NCBI GenBank assembly: GCA_012845835.1
Contig: JABAKD010000021.1
Coordinates: 1,501,185 to 1,565,184 of the forward strand
DNA from: Undaria pinnatifida
Lineage: Eukaryota > Sar > Phaeophyceae > Laminariales > Alariaceae
Direction: 5' to 3'
DNA: 64,000 bases
Part shown: positions 61,701-61,769 of the stretch, in pieces
How positions within the stretch are numbered: position 1 is the first letter of the stretch
Layout of the letters: every line of letters starts with the position of its first letter
The notes under the pieces: generated by a model
Told to the model about the DNA's origin: nothing
Databases searched by the model: none
Seen by the model: only the letters and a program-made list of their open reading frames with translations
Position numbers and translations under genes: made by a program

Positions 61701-61769
61701 GGCCGTCGGCTGCACCTGGACACTCATGTTCGCGAGGGGTGGGCTGCTGCCTGCCCGCGACAGAGTCAT
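1334..61769 (-). CDS. Giant multi-exon EF-hand repeat protein gene (partial, runs off left edge)
   Basis: The parts are listed separately as exons 1-22. Seen: short minus-strand open segments bounded by AG acceptors and GT donors. Splice phases agree across almost every successive junction (0/0, 2/2, 0/0, 1/1 and so on), and the joined protein forms repeated units of helical linker, EF-hand, EF-hand. About eleven EF-hand-like motifs are visible. Loops in exons 7 and 11 carry all usual calcium ligands, the loop across exons 16/17 most of them, and the others have lost acidic residues. Known: EF-hands bind calcium or act as structural pairs; long arrays occur in flagellar and cytoskeletal proteins. 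Inferred: a calcium-responsive scaffold; no signal peptide or membrane segment is seen. One junction (exon 15 to 16) does not fit by phase, so a small exon may be missing. Start and 3' end are uncertain. It could be two adjacent genes, but phase continuity argues for one. Confidence 0.8.
2333..2460. repeat. CAG/CAA trinucleotide-hexanucleotide tract
   Basis: Runs of AACAGC and CAGCAA. Both strands give open poly-Gln or poly-Leu/Ala frames, which are low-complexity artefacts. Confidence 0.9.
2740..3010 (+). mobile_element. MITE family 1 copy
   Basis: Ends GACGCTTGCTGCGACGACAG and the inverted form TTTATCGTAGCATGCGTC. Internal landmarks shared by all family members: TGAATGACGGGGCTCC, CCTAGGCCATG, AATCAGTTTTTGGG and TCTTAAGCTCCCAAATTGAG. 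About 270 bp with no coding capacity, so non-autonomous. Confidence 0.8.
3197..3455 (-). mobile_element. MITE family 1 copy, reverse orientation
   Basis: Starts GACGCGTGCTACGGTAGAGG and ends CCTCTATCGTAGCTCGCGTC. The same internal landmarks appear in reverse order. Full length. Confidence 0.8.
3475..3700. mobile_element. MITE family 3 fragment
   Basis: Shares CCCACGGTA, GAGCTCCTAACATGAGGAGC and CACCCGAAGC with better preserved family 3 copies at 8984 and 56075. Confidence 0.55.
3785..4059 (-). mobile_element. MITE family 1 copy, reverse orientation
   Basis: GACGCGTGCCACGATAGAGG at one end and CTCTATCCTAGCAAGCGTC at the other; internal CCATGGCCTAGG and the AGGAGCCCCGTCATTC block reversed. 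Confidence 0.8.
5274..5568 (+). mobile_element. MITE family 1 copy next to a truncated one
   Basis: Full copy from ACGCATGCTACGATAGAGGT to ATCGTACCGCGCGTC. Immediately before it (5190-5270) lies a second 5' end of the same family, so two insertions or a partial duplication are stacked. A further fragment is at 4685-4800. Confidence 0.75.
6843..7098. mobile_element. MITE family 2 copy (decayed)
   Basis: Similar over about 250 bp to 19632-19890 and, in the other orientation, to 39693-39962: shared GACGTCATCGTCCGA, GTGTCGAGCAGCGCCATGAA and CGTTCGTTAAAGAA-like blocks. One strand keeps an open frame with a peptide shared by the copies (see findings). Confidence 0.65.
7137..7290. repeat. Pentanucleotide (GACCC)n tract
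   Basis: About 30 nearly perfect copies of GACCC, decaying into irregular copies to about 7365. Open in several frames; this explains the long Asp-Pro-Thr-Arg and Gly-Arg-Val-Gly open frames, which are not genes. Confidence 0.97.
8984..9245 (+). mobile_element. MITE family 3 copy
   Basis: Ends CACGGTAGCGGTGCAGCAGA and ACTGCAACTCCTACCGTGGG are inverted relatives. Internal CTTCGAAGGCATTCGTTCG, GAGCTCCTAATATGAGAAGC and TCACTTGAGGGAGG are shared with 56075-56387. Confidence 0.72.
9222..9690. repeat. Two direct copies of a ~180-bp unit
   Basis: 9222-9408 and 9503-9685 are about 95% identical (CAACTGCAACTCCTACCGTG ... ACCATAAGGTTG), starting at the family 3 end. This is a recent tandem duplication including an element terminus. 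Confidence 0.85.
10203..10320. repeat. Direct repeat, two copies of ~60 bp
   Basis: AAGAACGCTCCGTGGATCAG and AAGAACGTTCCGTGGATCAG each begin a unit ending CAGATTTAGGCAT. Recent duplication. Confidence 0.85.
12480..12614. repeat. Minisatellite with TGAAATATATCAACCCCCC units
   Basis: About six units of 19-27 bp alternating C-runs with GAAATATAT. Confidence 0.88.
12802..13074 (+). mobile_element. MITE family 1 copy
   Basis: GACGCTTGCTACGATGAAGG to CTGTACCGTAGCGCGCGTC with all family landmarks; full length. Confidence 0.8.
13640..14400. repeat. ~70-bp tandem array, about ten units
   Basis: Each unit holds CCGTAGCCTTGATCAGAGG, TATACCCTTTTTTGGCTTTG and ACCCGGTAGTGAAAATTGGG. Units differ by point changes and small indels. 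The words TACCGTAGC and AGAGGTATACC are those of MITE family 1 ends, so the array may derive from an element terminus. Confidence 0.92.
14848..15054 (-). CDS. Exon 21: EF-hand 11 and Ala-rich linker
   Basis: Acceptor TGAACAG after an excellent pyrimidine tract, donor GTGCAG, phase 2 in and phase 2 out, 207 bp. LLQRHRCAEQGGSYVNYPAF is the second EF-hand of the pair with exon 20. A run of Ala codons from a GCN repeat follows, then KLPRKNLQTGEPS. The donor is chosen for its phase match with exon 22; GTGAAC after 14861 is stronger but would give phase 1. Confidence 0.82.
15055..15490 (-). other. Intron 20 (436 bp)
   Basis: It lies between exons 20 and 21, with a strong pyrimidine tract before exon 21. 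No repeat was recognised. Confidence 0.75.
15491..15645 (-). CDS. Exon 20: EF-hand 10
   Basis: Acceptor CAACAG, donor GTGAGG, phase 0 in and phase 2 out. ARAKLLTQVRRLSDVLKF is the incoming helix. The loop DKDRTGKATRRA keeps D1, D3, T5 and G6 but has Ala at position 12, so calcium affinity is probably low. The end GGLGRVGEAELT is the turn and helix start of EF-hand 11. Confidence 0.9.
16376..16428. repeat. (TTTTG)n tract
   Basis: About eight copies of TTTTG. Confidence 0.95.
16523..16968. repeat. (ATGATATGATAGT)-type tract, ~445 bp
   Basis: Irregular repeats of ATGATATGATAGT with several interspersed GATACGAGGTAGC variants spaced through the array. The long Ile/Ser/Tyr/His open frames here are artefacts. 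Confidence 0.95.
17150..17240 (+). repeat. Repeat family B copy
   Basis: An ~85-bp dispersed module CCTTTAGAGCCCCC ... TACTAAA ... AAGTAATTTTGTCCCC ... GGTTTCCAGTTGTAAAG. Other copies: 23855-23960 (reverse), 29590-29700, 29870-29970, 31055-31150, 31350-31440, 44890-44975, 48510-48600. Confidence 0.75.
17802..18073 (+). mobile_element. MITE family 1 copy
   Basis: GACGCGTGCTACGATAGAGG start; end TGTAGCACGCG inverted; internal landmarks complete. Confidence 0.8.
18279..18549 (+). mobile_element. MITE family 1 copy
   Basis: GACGCGTGCTGCGATGATAG start and CCTAGCATGCGTC end. Only about 200 bp from the previous copy, same orientation. Confidence 0.82.
19632..19890 (-). mobile_element. MITE family 2 copy
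   Basis: Ends AGTCGTTCTATGGTAGCCCC and GGGGGGCTATCGTAGAACCA are inverted relatives. The internal part is homologous to 39693-39962 and 6843-7098. Confidence 0.72.
20507..20647 (-). CDS. Exon 19: end of EF-hand 9 and linker
   Basis: Acceptor GCATAG, donor GTAAGG, phase 0 on both sides, 47 residues. NWTANDFVSFYRPAECRAAI ends the EF-hand pair and continues into a helical linker ending GEGNK. The acceptor choice (rather than CTACAG at 20631) is supported by degenerate tandem copies upstream (20790-21450) that conserve the NDFV-SYRP stretch at peptide level. Confidence 0.8.
20560..21480. repeat. Tandem array containing copies of the exon 19 acceptor edge
   Basis: Units of about 200-230 bp; edge copies begin near 20580 (the exon itself), 20795, 20985, 21208 and 21405. 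Each shows GCAGGCCTGTAGAAGC-like and CACGAAGTCGTTTGCGG-like words, with flanks GTTGTACC and CACAACCGAC repeated. Confidence 0.8.
21881..22042 (-). CDS. Exon 18: EF-hand 8 and start of EF-hand 9
   Basis: Acceptor GGAACAG behind a C-run, donor GTGAGC, phase 0 on both sides, 54 residues. AEACFRSLTAEDGGVIGLPA followed by LKIASRNAGVS is a degenerate EF-hand. ACDEVLMRVLNKHSSDAGGE is the helix and partial loop of its partner, continued in exon 19. The intron to exon 17 is 473 bp and carries a CAA tract. Confidence 0.85.
22426..22460. repeat. (CAA)n tract
   Basis: About ten CAA/CAG triplets within intron 17. Confidence 0.95.
22516..22677 (-). CDS. Exon 17: completes EF-hand 7, long charged helix
   Basis: Acceptor CGAAAG after a pyrimidine tract, donor GTGAGC, phase 0 on both sides, 54 residues. 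It starts ELMETITNN, where Glu is position 12 of the loop begun in exon 16. The rest (GQRKQRLDVVKKLSDEAIKQ then VETKLRKGLWKKHLDD) is a highly charged, coiled-coil-like helix before the next EF pair. Decayed copies of the first part lie near 23340-23400 and 23505-23560. Confidence 0.86.
23322..23640. repeat. Two ~163-bp tandem units with exon 17 edge similarity
   Basis: Both carry AATATAGRCTAATCGACAAG, CCGCGGCAA and GTCTCCA-CAG words. The latter two align with the start of exon 17 (minus-strand CTGATGGAGACGA and TTGCCGCGGAGG). Confidence 0.7.
24540..24692. repeat. (CCCT)n pyrimidine tract
   Basis: CCCTCCCTCCCT runs; purine-rich in transcript sense. Confidence 0.93.
25032..25283 (+). mobile_element. 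MITE family 1 copy
   Basis: GACGCGTGCCACGATATCTA start; ACCTCTATCGTAGG end, right terminus slightly damaged. Confidence 0.75.
25509..25644 (-). CDS. Exon 16: end of EF-hand 6 and loop of EF-hand 7
   Basis: Acceptor TCTCAG, donor GTGAAA, phase 2 in and phase 0 out. KKGSDITAADFREAVESFG is the end of one EF-hand and RLFKAYDWRQNGSVQFQ the helix and first eleven loop residues of the next. The loop lacks only position 12, and exon 17 starts with Glu. This split loop is strong evidence that the two exons are spliced together. Confidence 0.88.
25645..26930 (-). other. Intron 15 region, expected to hide a very small exon
   Basis: Between exons 15 and 16, whose phases do not match. It contains a decayed MITE 1 fragment (26170-26300). 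No clear missing exon was found; a weak candidate is at 25815-25838. Confidence 0.5.
26931..26996 (-). CDS. Exon 15: incoming helix of EF-hand 6
   Basis: Acceptor CATCAG, donor GTAACC, 66 bp, phase 0 on both sides: LRAKVMESFKSDHRNLLRAF then RR. The LLRAFRR end is the same EF incoming helix as LRAFRHF in exon 10. The next recognised exon starts in phase 2 and lacks the first loop residues, so a very small exon (for instance 8 nt by EF-loop spacing) or another acceptor is probably missing here. Confidence 0.7.
27412..27524. repeat. Two direct copies of ~56 bp
   Basis: Both hold CATATGATCTTCGTCGGTTT-like sequence ending GATTGATGTAATGTCTT. The word TTCGTCGGTTTC recurs at 38705 and 43430. Confidence 0.85.
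28107..28232. repeat. (TTG)n tract
   Basis: About 40 triplets TTG with a few CTG. Confidence 0.97.
28374..28413 (-). CDS. Exon 14: 40-bp small exon in linker helix
   Basis: Acceptor CGTAG, donor GTATGA, phase 2 in and phase 0 out, 13 full codons (LTPDFTFHVFLAE). It was recognised because it bridges the phase-2 end of exon 13 to the phase-0 start of exon 15 and because the joined helix LTPDFTFHVFLAE-LRAKV resembles LTDAQKSVVDHILLDKIKA in exon 6. It is shorter than most exon finders accept. Confidence 0.62.
28625..28771 (-). CDS. Exon 13: linker
   Basis: Donor GTAGGT, phase 2 in and phase 2 out, matching exons 12 and 14. Two acceptors share the phase: CTCAG (start 28771) and ACCAG (start 28735). 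The second has the better upstream pyrimidine content, since the first abuts a G-run in transcript sense. The frame reads ...GSKMEFGTRLVYASATRKL then VPAHMKKLENRVPN. The end joins exon 14 as PNG-LTPDF, like the SGLTDA turn in exon 6. Confidence 0.68.
29047..29132 (-). CDS. Exon 12: helical linker
   Basis: Acceptor CTGAAG after a T-rich tract, donor GTAAGA (strong), phase 0 in and phase 2 out. It encodes MNTSVGDIAIAAEYAAEHYG then LSTLHQEV and two bases of a Ser codon. Third codon positions are GC-rich as in other exons. A nearer GT (after 29052) would give phase 0 and break the match with exon 13. Because it begins with Met, a separate gene starting here is a weaker alternative. Confidence 0.68.
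30010..30335. repeat. ~71-bp tandem array, 4-5 units
   Basis: Units hold GGGTCGAGTCGGATATGGTT, AATATCACGGGTCAGAACG and TTGGGTCGGCAGTTGTTCAAA, ending in a GGGTC-rich tail similar to the GACCC tract. Confidence 0.92.
32470..32761 (-). mobile_element. MITE family 1 copy, reverse orientation
   Basis: GACGCGTGCGCCACGATGGA start; TCTATCGTAGCATGC end; internal CCATGGGGCCTAGG. Confidence 0.75.
32960..33650. repeat. Degenerate minisatellite of GGGGAAGATAGCCGTTG-type units
   Basis: Twenty or so loosely spaced units of about 30-40 bp combining GGGGAA, GATAG and CGTTG. In plus frame they read GKIAV/GEIAV-like peptides, but no initiator, splice sites or family were recognised. Confidence 0.65.
35897..35930. 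repeat. (GTT)n tract
   Basis: About eleven GTT triplets. Confidence 0.95.
35952..36225 (+). mobile_element. MITE family 1 copy
   Basis: GACGCTTCCTATCGCGACGG start, CTATCGTAGCACTCGTC end; the CCTAGGCCATGG block is deleted. Confidence 0.7.
36451..36705 (+). mobile_element. MITE family 1 copy
   Basis: Start damaged (AGCGGTATACC), end CCTCTACCGTAGCATGCGTC intact, internal landmarks present. Confidence 0.72.
37277..37405 (-). CDS. Exon 11: canonical EF-hand 5
   Basis: Acceptor GGACAG, donor GTACGA, phase 0 on both sides, 43 residues. GLGLSEEQIKSLFGHF leads into loop DVDGSGEIDFSE (ligands D1, D3, S5, G6, I8, D9, E12), then FRRFLQSDINQTGLA. This is the clearest calcium site in the window and helps anchor the gene model. 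The next exon is about 8.1 kb away. A CAT/ATC trinucleotide tract lies immediately upstream of its acceptor. Confidence 0.93.
37450..37795. repeat. (CAT)n trinucleotide tract, ~345 bp
   Basis: CAT with CAC, CTT and AAT variants, ending 45 bp from the exon 11 acceptor. In the transcript it reads GAT/ATG repeats. The long Asp, Met and Ile frames are artefacts. Confidence 0.97.
38088..38201 (-). CDS. Exon 10: EF-hand 4 (degenerate loop)
   Basis: Acceptor GAACAG, donor GTATAG, phase 0 on both sides, 38 residues. VKGGSLEMLRAFRHFRP is an incoming EF helix. The loop is enlarged by about three residues and has lost acidic ligands (AAVGRRLFMDYREF), but keeps Gly and the terminal Glu-Phe. It pairs with exon 11; the joined turn FRESIKQQ-GLGLSEEQ is a typical EF-pair linker. 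Confidence 0.85.
39004..39396 (+). mobile_element. MITE family 1 copy with internal expansion
   Basis: GACGCGTGCTACGATAGAGG start. The middle block (ATCGTCGGAATG ... TTTTTCAC ... AGTGGAGTGACGTTTT) is present twice, giving about 390 bp. Confidence 0.75.
39440..39640 (+). mobile_element. MITE family 3 fragment
   Basis: GGGGTGCAGCGCGGAAACTT, GAGCTCCTCC and GCTTCGAAGGCATTCGCTCG match family 3. Confidence 0.6.
39693..39962 (+). mobile_element. MITE family 2 copy, best preserved
   Basis: Ends ACTGATTCTACGATAGCCCT and GGGGGCTACCGTAGAACGAC are inverted relatives; about 270 bp. Plus strand 39721-39838 stays open and reads AAIFFNERFMALLDTPKDAM then KEISSCILLSAEETVER before a stop. Confidence 0.75.
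40599..40718 (-). CDS. Exon 9: acidic/basic linker
   Basis: Acceptor GTTGCAG, donor GTGAGA, phase 0 on both sides, 40 residues. An Asp-rich start KKLADDADDATRDPGD is followed by an Arg/Ala/Ser stretch and a helix ending VKDNILSQ. That helix plus exon 10 (KGGSLEMLRAFR) matches the exon 15 pattern (LRAKVMESFKSDHRNLLRAF). Three copies of the acceptor edge lie upstream at 40870-40925, 42415-42465 and 43370-43430. Confidence 0.82.
40870..40925 (-). repeat. Copy of exon 9 acceptor edge
   Basis: Minus strand retains GCAG followed by an open frame NNLTEDAHDTSRE, against KKLADDADDATRD in exon 9. Two further copies at 42415-42465 and 43370-43430. Confidence 0.75.
41090..41340. repeat. ~72-bp tandem repeat, ~3.5 units
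   Basis: Units hold AATTGTTCGTACTAC, AAAAACAAAAAGAGAAAGC and TTCGGCGTGGGAGCTGTAG. Confidence 0.88.
41830..42099 (+). mobile_element. MITE family 1 copy (rearranged)
   Basis: Start GACGCGTGCTACGATAGAGG intact, end TTATTCGTAGCGTGCGTC, middle partly replaced by poly-A. Confidence 0.68.
42690..42813. repeat. (CATCAG)n hexanucleotide tract
   Basis: About 20 nearly perfect copies of CATCAG. Confidence 0.98.
42964..43247. repeat. G-tract island, ~285 bp
   Basis: Almost only G on the plus strand, with scattered single A and few C/T. Transcript sense is poly-C. Gly- and Pro-rich frames are artefacts. Confidence 0.97.
43370..43430 (-). repeat. Copy of exon 9 acceptor edge
   Basis: Minus strand reads GAGCAG, then an open frame NQPADDASDAPRE aligned to KKLADDADDATRD of exon 9. 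Confidence 0.75.
43647..43805 (-). CDS. Exon 8: Lys/Ser-rich linker
   Basis: Acceptor TGTGCAG, phase 0. The reading EEHLEQIKIARSKASNLLV followed by PDDYDGSTHHAKLSRDKAKA continues open to a TAG at 43584. The in-phase donor GTTAAG after 43647 is the best fit to the phase-0 start of exon 9, but it is a weak donor, so the 3' edge is uncertain. If the TAG were used this would be a chain end. Decayed copies of the exon, acceptor included, are at 44625-44720 and 45765-45850. Confidence 0.65.
44625..44722 (-). repeat. Copy of exon 8 acceptor edge interrupted by a CCT tract
   Basis: Minus strand shares GATCGAAATCGCGAGGATGC-like sequence with exon 8 (GATCAAAATCGCGAGAAGC). The acceptor side expanded into about 18 CCT triplets ending CTGCAAG. 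Confidence 0.75.
45107..45483 (-). mobile_element. tRNA-headed SINE, copy 1
   Basis: Minus orientation: the 5' head carries a pol III A box (TGGCGTATCAGG, 45462-45473) and B box (GCTTCGAATCC, 45418-45428) at tRNA-like spacing. The body is shared with 60394-60706 and the A-rich tail corresponds to plus-strand T-runs at 45107-45132. The acceptor stem does not pair, so it is not a functional tRNA. Confidence 0.82.
45765..45852 (-). repeat. Copy of exon 8 acceptor edge
   Basis: Minus strand shares GAGGAGGATCGTTTTGGAGC-like sequence with exon 8 (GAGGAGCATTTGGAGC), followed by AGATCAA and GCAAAGCGTCAA. The acceptor (TACAG) is present. Confidence 0.72.
46814..46978 (-). CDS. Exon 7: canonical EF-hand 3
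   Basis: Acceptor AAACAG, donor GTATTT, phase 0 on both sides, 55 residues. The loop DHNGDGVVDLTD has Asp/Asn/Asp at positions 1, 3 and 5, Gly at 6, Val at 8 and Asp at 12 (Asp instead of Glu), so it should bind calcium. It is flanked by helices KELFSRM and FLMWEERMQ. Five or so decayed copies of its acceptor half, and a 58-bp unit present three times at its acceptor, fill the upstream intron (46979-47890). Confidence 0.92.
46979..47900 (-). repeat. Array of exon 7 acceptor-edge copies plus 58-bp x3
   Basis: A 58-bp unit (CATGCAATCTGTTTGTTAAC ... GATTTTGCGG) occurs three times at 46968-47146, its first copy overlapping the acceptor. Decayed edges recur at 47305-47365, 47585-47635, 47700-47742 and 47826-47882, each with CAGGTCTGGC and CATGYTTCCAA-like words. 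Confidence 0.82.
47901..50056 (-). other. Upstream part of intron 6
   Basis: No gene recognised. 48510-48600 is a family B copy. 48850-49400 carries a loose repeat of TGGCTGTTTTT / GACAAAC / GAGAAGGGCCA words, about 70-110 bp apart. A C-run lies at 49460-49475. Confidence 0.55.
50057..50300 (-). mobile_element. MITE family 1 copy, reverse, decayed
   Basis: GCGTGCATCGCTAGAGGTGC start, CCATGGGCGTAGG and CAAGGAGCCCGCCATTCAGG blocks reversed. Confidence 0.65.
50318..50700 (-). mobile_element. Second tRNA-derived sequence with duplicated head
   Basis: Minus strand 50551-50648: T-arm GTGGG-TTCAAAT-CCCAC with B box (50562-50573), an A box TGGTCAAACGG (50638-50648) and a genomic CCA. The 5' acceptor strand does not pair, so it is a tRNA relic or SINE head rather than a gene. 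The 5' part (TATTAGTCCGTTTGACCACT to AACACTCT) is repeated at 50318-50398. Confidence 0.62.
51532..51845. repeat. (ATGATCTAT)-type tract, ~310 bp
   Basis: Irregular ATATGATCTAT repeats, near-palindromic (AGATCAT/ATGATCT), so it can fold into long hairpins. It ends about 55 bp downstream of the exon 6 donor in transcript sense. Confidence 0.95.
51899..52012 (-). CDS. Exon 6: charged helical linker
   Basis: Acceptor TTGCAG, donor GTGCGG, phase 0 on both sides, 38 residues. Sequence THLMKHRDKLHNKPSGLTDA then QKSVVDHILLDKIKARRK. The GLT turn followed by a long amphipathic helix recurs in exons 13-15 (PNG-LTPDFTFHVFLAE-LRAKV), which supports the reading frame and the modular design. It lies between a 280-bp ATGATCTAT-type repeat downstream and a 400-bp AAGCC-type repeat upstream in the transcript. 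Confidence 0.82.
52030..52446. repeat. (AAGCC/AAAGC)n tract, ~415 bp
   Basis: Pentamers AAGCC, AAGCG and AAAGC. It begins 18 bp upstream of the exon 6 acceptor, so in the transcript its GGCTT/GCTTT sequence may serve as the pyrimidine tract. Long open frames are artefacts. Confidence 0.95.
52447..54289 (-). other. Middle of intron 5
   Basis: No gene. 52850-53110 is AT-rich with repeated TAATCATGA / AATCGTGAT words. 53520-53790 is a direct repeat. 53850-53930 has GACCC-like words. Confidence 0.6.
53524..53790. repeat. Two direct copies of ~130 bp
   Basis: GGGTGTTCTAGTGATTTCGC to TTGGCCCGAT, 97% or so identical; a recent tandem duplication. Confidence 0.92.
54290..54800 (-). repeat. Tandem array of exon 5 donor edges
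   Basis: Four units of about 155-170 bp. On the minus strand each carries GGAGCAGGCAGACCGTGC-like sequence, TATGCTCAAGG and a GT donor: 54300-54345 (decayed), 54475-54505, 54632-54662 and exon 5 itself. Between them lie GAGAGAAAGA tracts. Confidence 0.88.
54799..54899 (-). CDS. Exon 5: Ser/Gly-rich linker
   Basis: Acceptor GACGCAG, donor GTGCGT, phase 1 in and phase 0 out. It encodes RKPRSNDSSGGLRASAKNAQ followed by GMSMEQADRAMLK, a flexible basic stretch leading into a helix. The final 36-40 bp with the donor are repeated three times in the downstream intron (54290-54670), where the copies carry the stronger-looking donor GTGGGT. Confidence 0.78.
55655..56235. repeat. Three tandem ~195-bp units from MITE family 3
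   Basis: Each unit: CCCACGGTGGGGGTGCAGCA, TTTTCTGAGCTCCTAACATG, CATCATCACCCGAAAC, CTTCGAAGGCATTCGTTCG. The last unit continues into a complete family 3 element. Confidence 0.9.
56075..56387 (+). mobile_element. MITE family 3 copy
   Basis: Ends CCCACGGCGGGGGTGCAGCA and CTGCAACCCCTACCGCGAG; internal CCTCACTTGAGGAGGAGC. Nearly full-length relative of 8984-9245. Confidence 0.72.
57549..57714 (-). CDS. Exon 4: EF-hand 2 and following linker
   Basis: Acceptor GTACAG, donor GTGAAT, phase 0 in and phase 1 out. The 55 residues hold an EF-hand (LILATFDIFDTEPR then LDFDEFCHWLE), an Asp-rich but irregular loop, followed by a linker ending GMELPK. Together with exon 3 it forms an EF-hand pair. Phase 1 at the end is matched by exon 5, the only phase-1 junction in the gene. 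Degenerate copies of its donor half lie in the next intron near 57010-57110 and 56785-56850. Confidence 0.85.
57725..57895. repeat. ~50-bp repeats at the exon 4 acceptor
   Basis: CACACGTTYAGYGTYC followed by GGAGGGGGGCATACRTATA occurs three times directly upstream of the exon 4 acceptor. Confidence 0.75.
58365..58790. repeat. ~115-bp degenerate tandem repeat, ~4 units
   Basis: Units hold CAGACGGGGGCCTG, GCTNTCCGCTRT, and GAACGCTTTCAGAAAAA words. Lies in intron 3. Confidence 0.75.
59112..59202 (-). CDS. Exon 3: EF-hand 1 loop
   Basis: Acceptor TGGCAG, donor GTGCTC, phase 2 in and phase 0 out, fitting both neighbours. It encodes HLHRGQGHVLTLDEFKEGL and then NTFGALIPLQ. Spacing from the Phe of exon 2 to the Phe of DEF is that of an EF-hand loop, with Glu at position 12, but the first ligands are basic, so strong calcium binding is doubtful. 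The intron to exon 2 is only 402 bp. Confidence 0.82.
59437..59540 (-). repeat. Tandem duplicate of exon 2 with intact donor
   Basis: About 75% identical to exon 2. Its minus strand stays open in the same frame (LLRHRLPSNANSEHASKELA then TRSFK against exon 2 LRNRLLGNGNSKHAAKELVK then RSFR) and ends at a GTAAGC donor in the same phase 2. Possible alternative exon or fresh pseudo-exon. Confidence 0.72.
59605..59723 (-). CDS. Exon 2: linker and incoming helix of EF-hand 1
   Basis: Acceptor ATGCAG, donor GTCAGC, phase 0 in and phase 2 out. It encodes about 39 residues beginning ETPDVNAVKSKLMGG and ending KELVKRSF, then two bases of an Arg codon completed by exon 3. The end is the incoming helix of an EF-hand whose loop lies in exon 3. 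A decayed duplicate of this exon, with its own donor, sits just downstream at 59440-59535. Confidence 0.75.
60198..60787 (-). mobile_element. MITE family 1 copy split by a SINE
   Basis: Left part 60198-60393 and right part 60707-60787 are contiguous in other family members. Ends CCGTGCTACGATAGAGGTGC and CCTCTATCGTAGCACGC. Confidence 0.85.
60394..60706 (-). mobile_element. tRNA-headed SINE, copy 2, nested in MITE family 1
   Basis: A box TGGCGTATCAGG (60686-60697), B box AGTTCGAATCC (60642-60652), body shared with 45107-45483 (CTTGCGGAAA, GAACCCTATGCGCGAT words on the minus strand; about 56 bp shorter), and an A-tail on the minus strand (60390-60413 T-run). Confidence 0.85.
61500..61769 (-). 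CDS. Possible exon 1: disordered N-terminal segment
   Basis: Minus-strand open segment starting at a Met codon (61767-61769) with an in-frame stop four codons upstream, which would suit an initiator. It codes for a Ser/Pro/Thr-rich, low-hydrophobicity sequence of about 90 residues, as expected of a disordered N-terminus. Two in-phase donors are possible: GTACCT after 61500, or GTACAG after 61488. Both leave phase 0, matching exon 2. Against it: the opposite strand has a 240-codon open frame over the same DNA, and downstream the minus frame runs into a Gly/Pro repeat. It may instead be an internal exon entered at the AG near 61759. Confidence 0.4.
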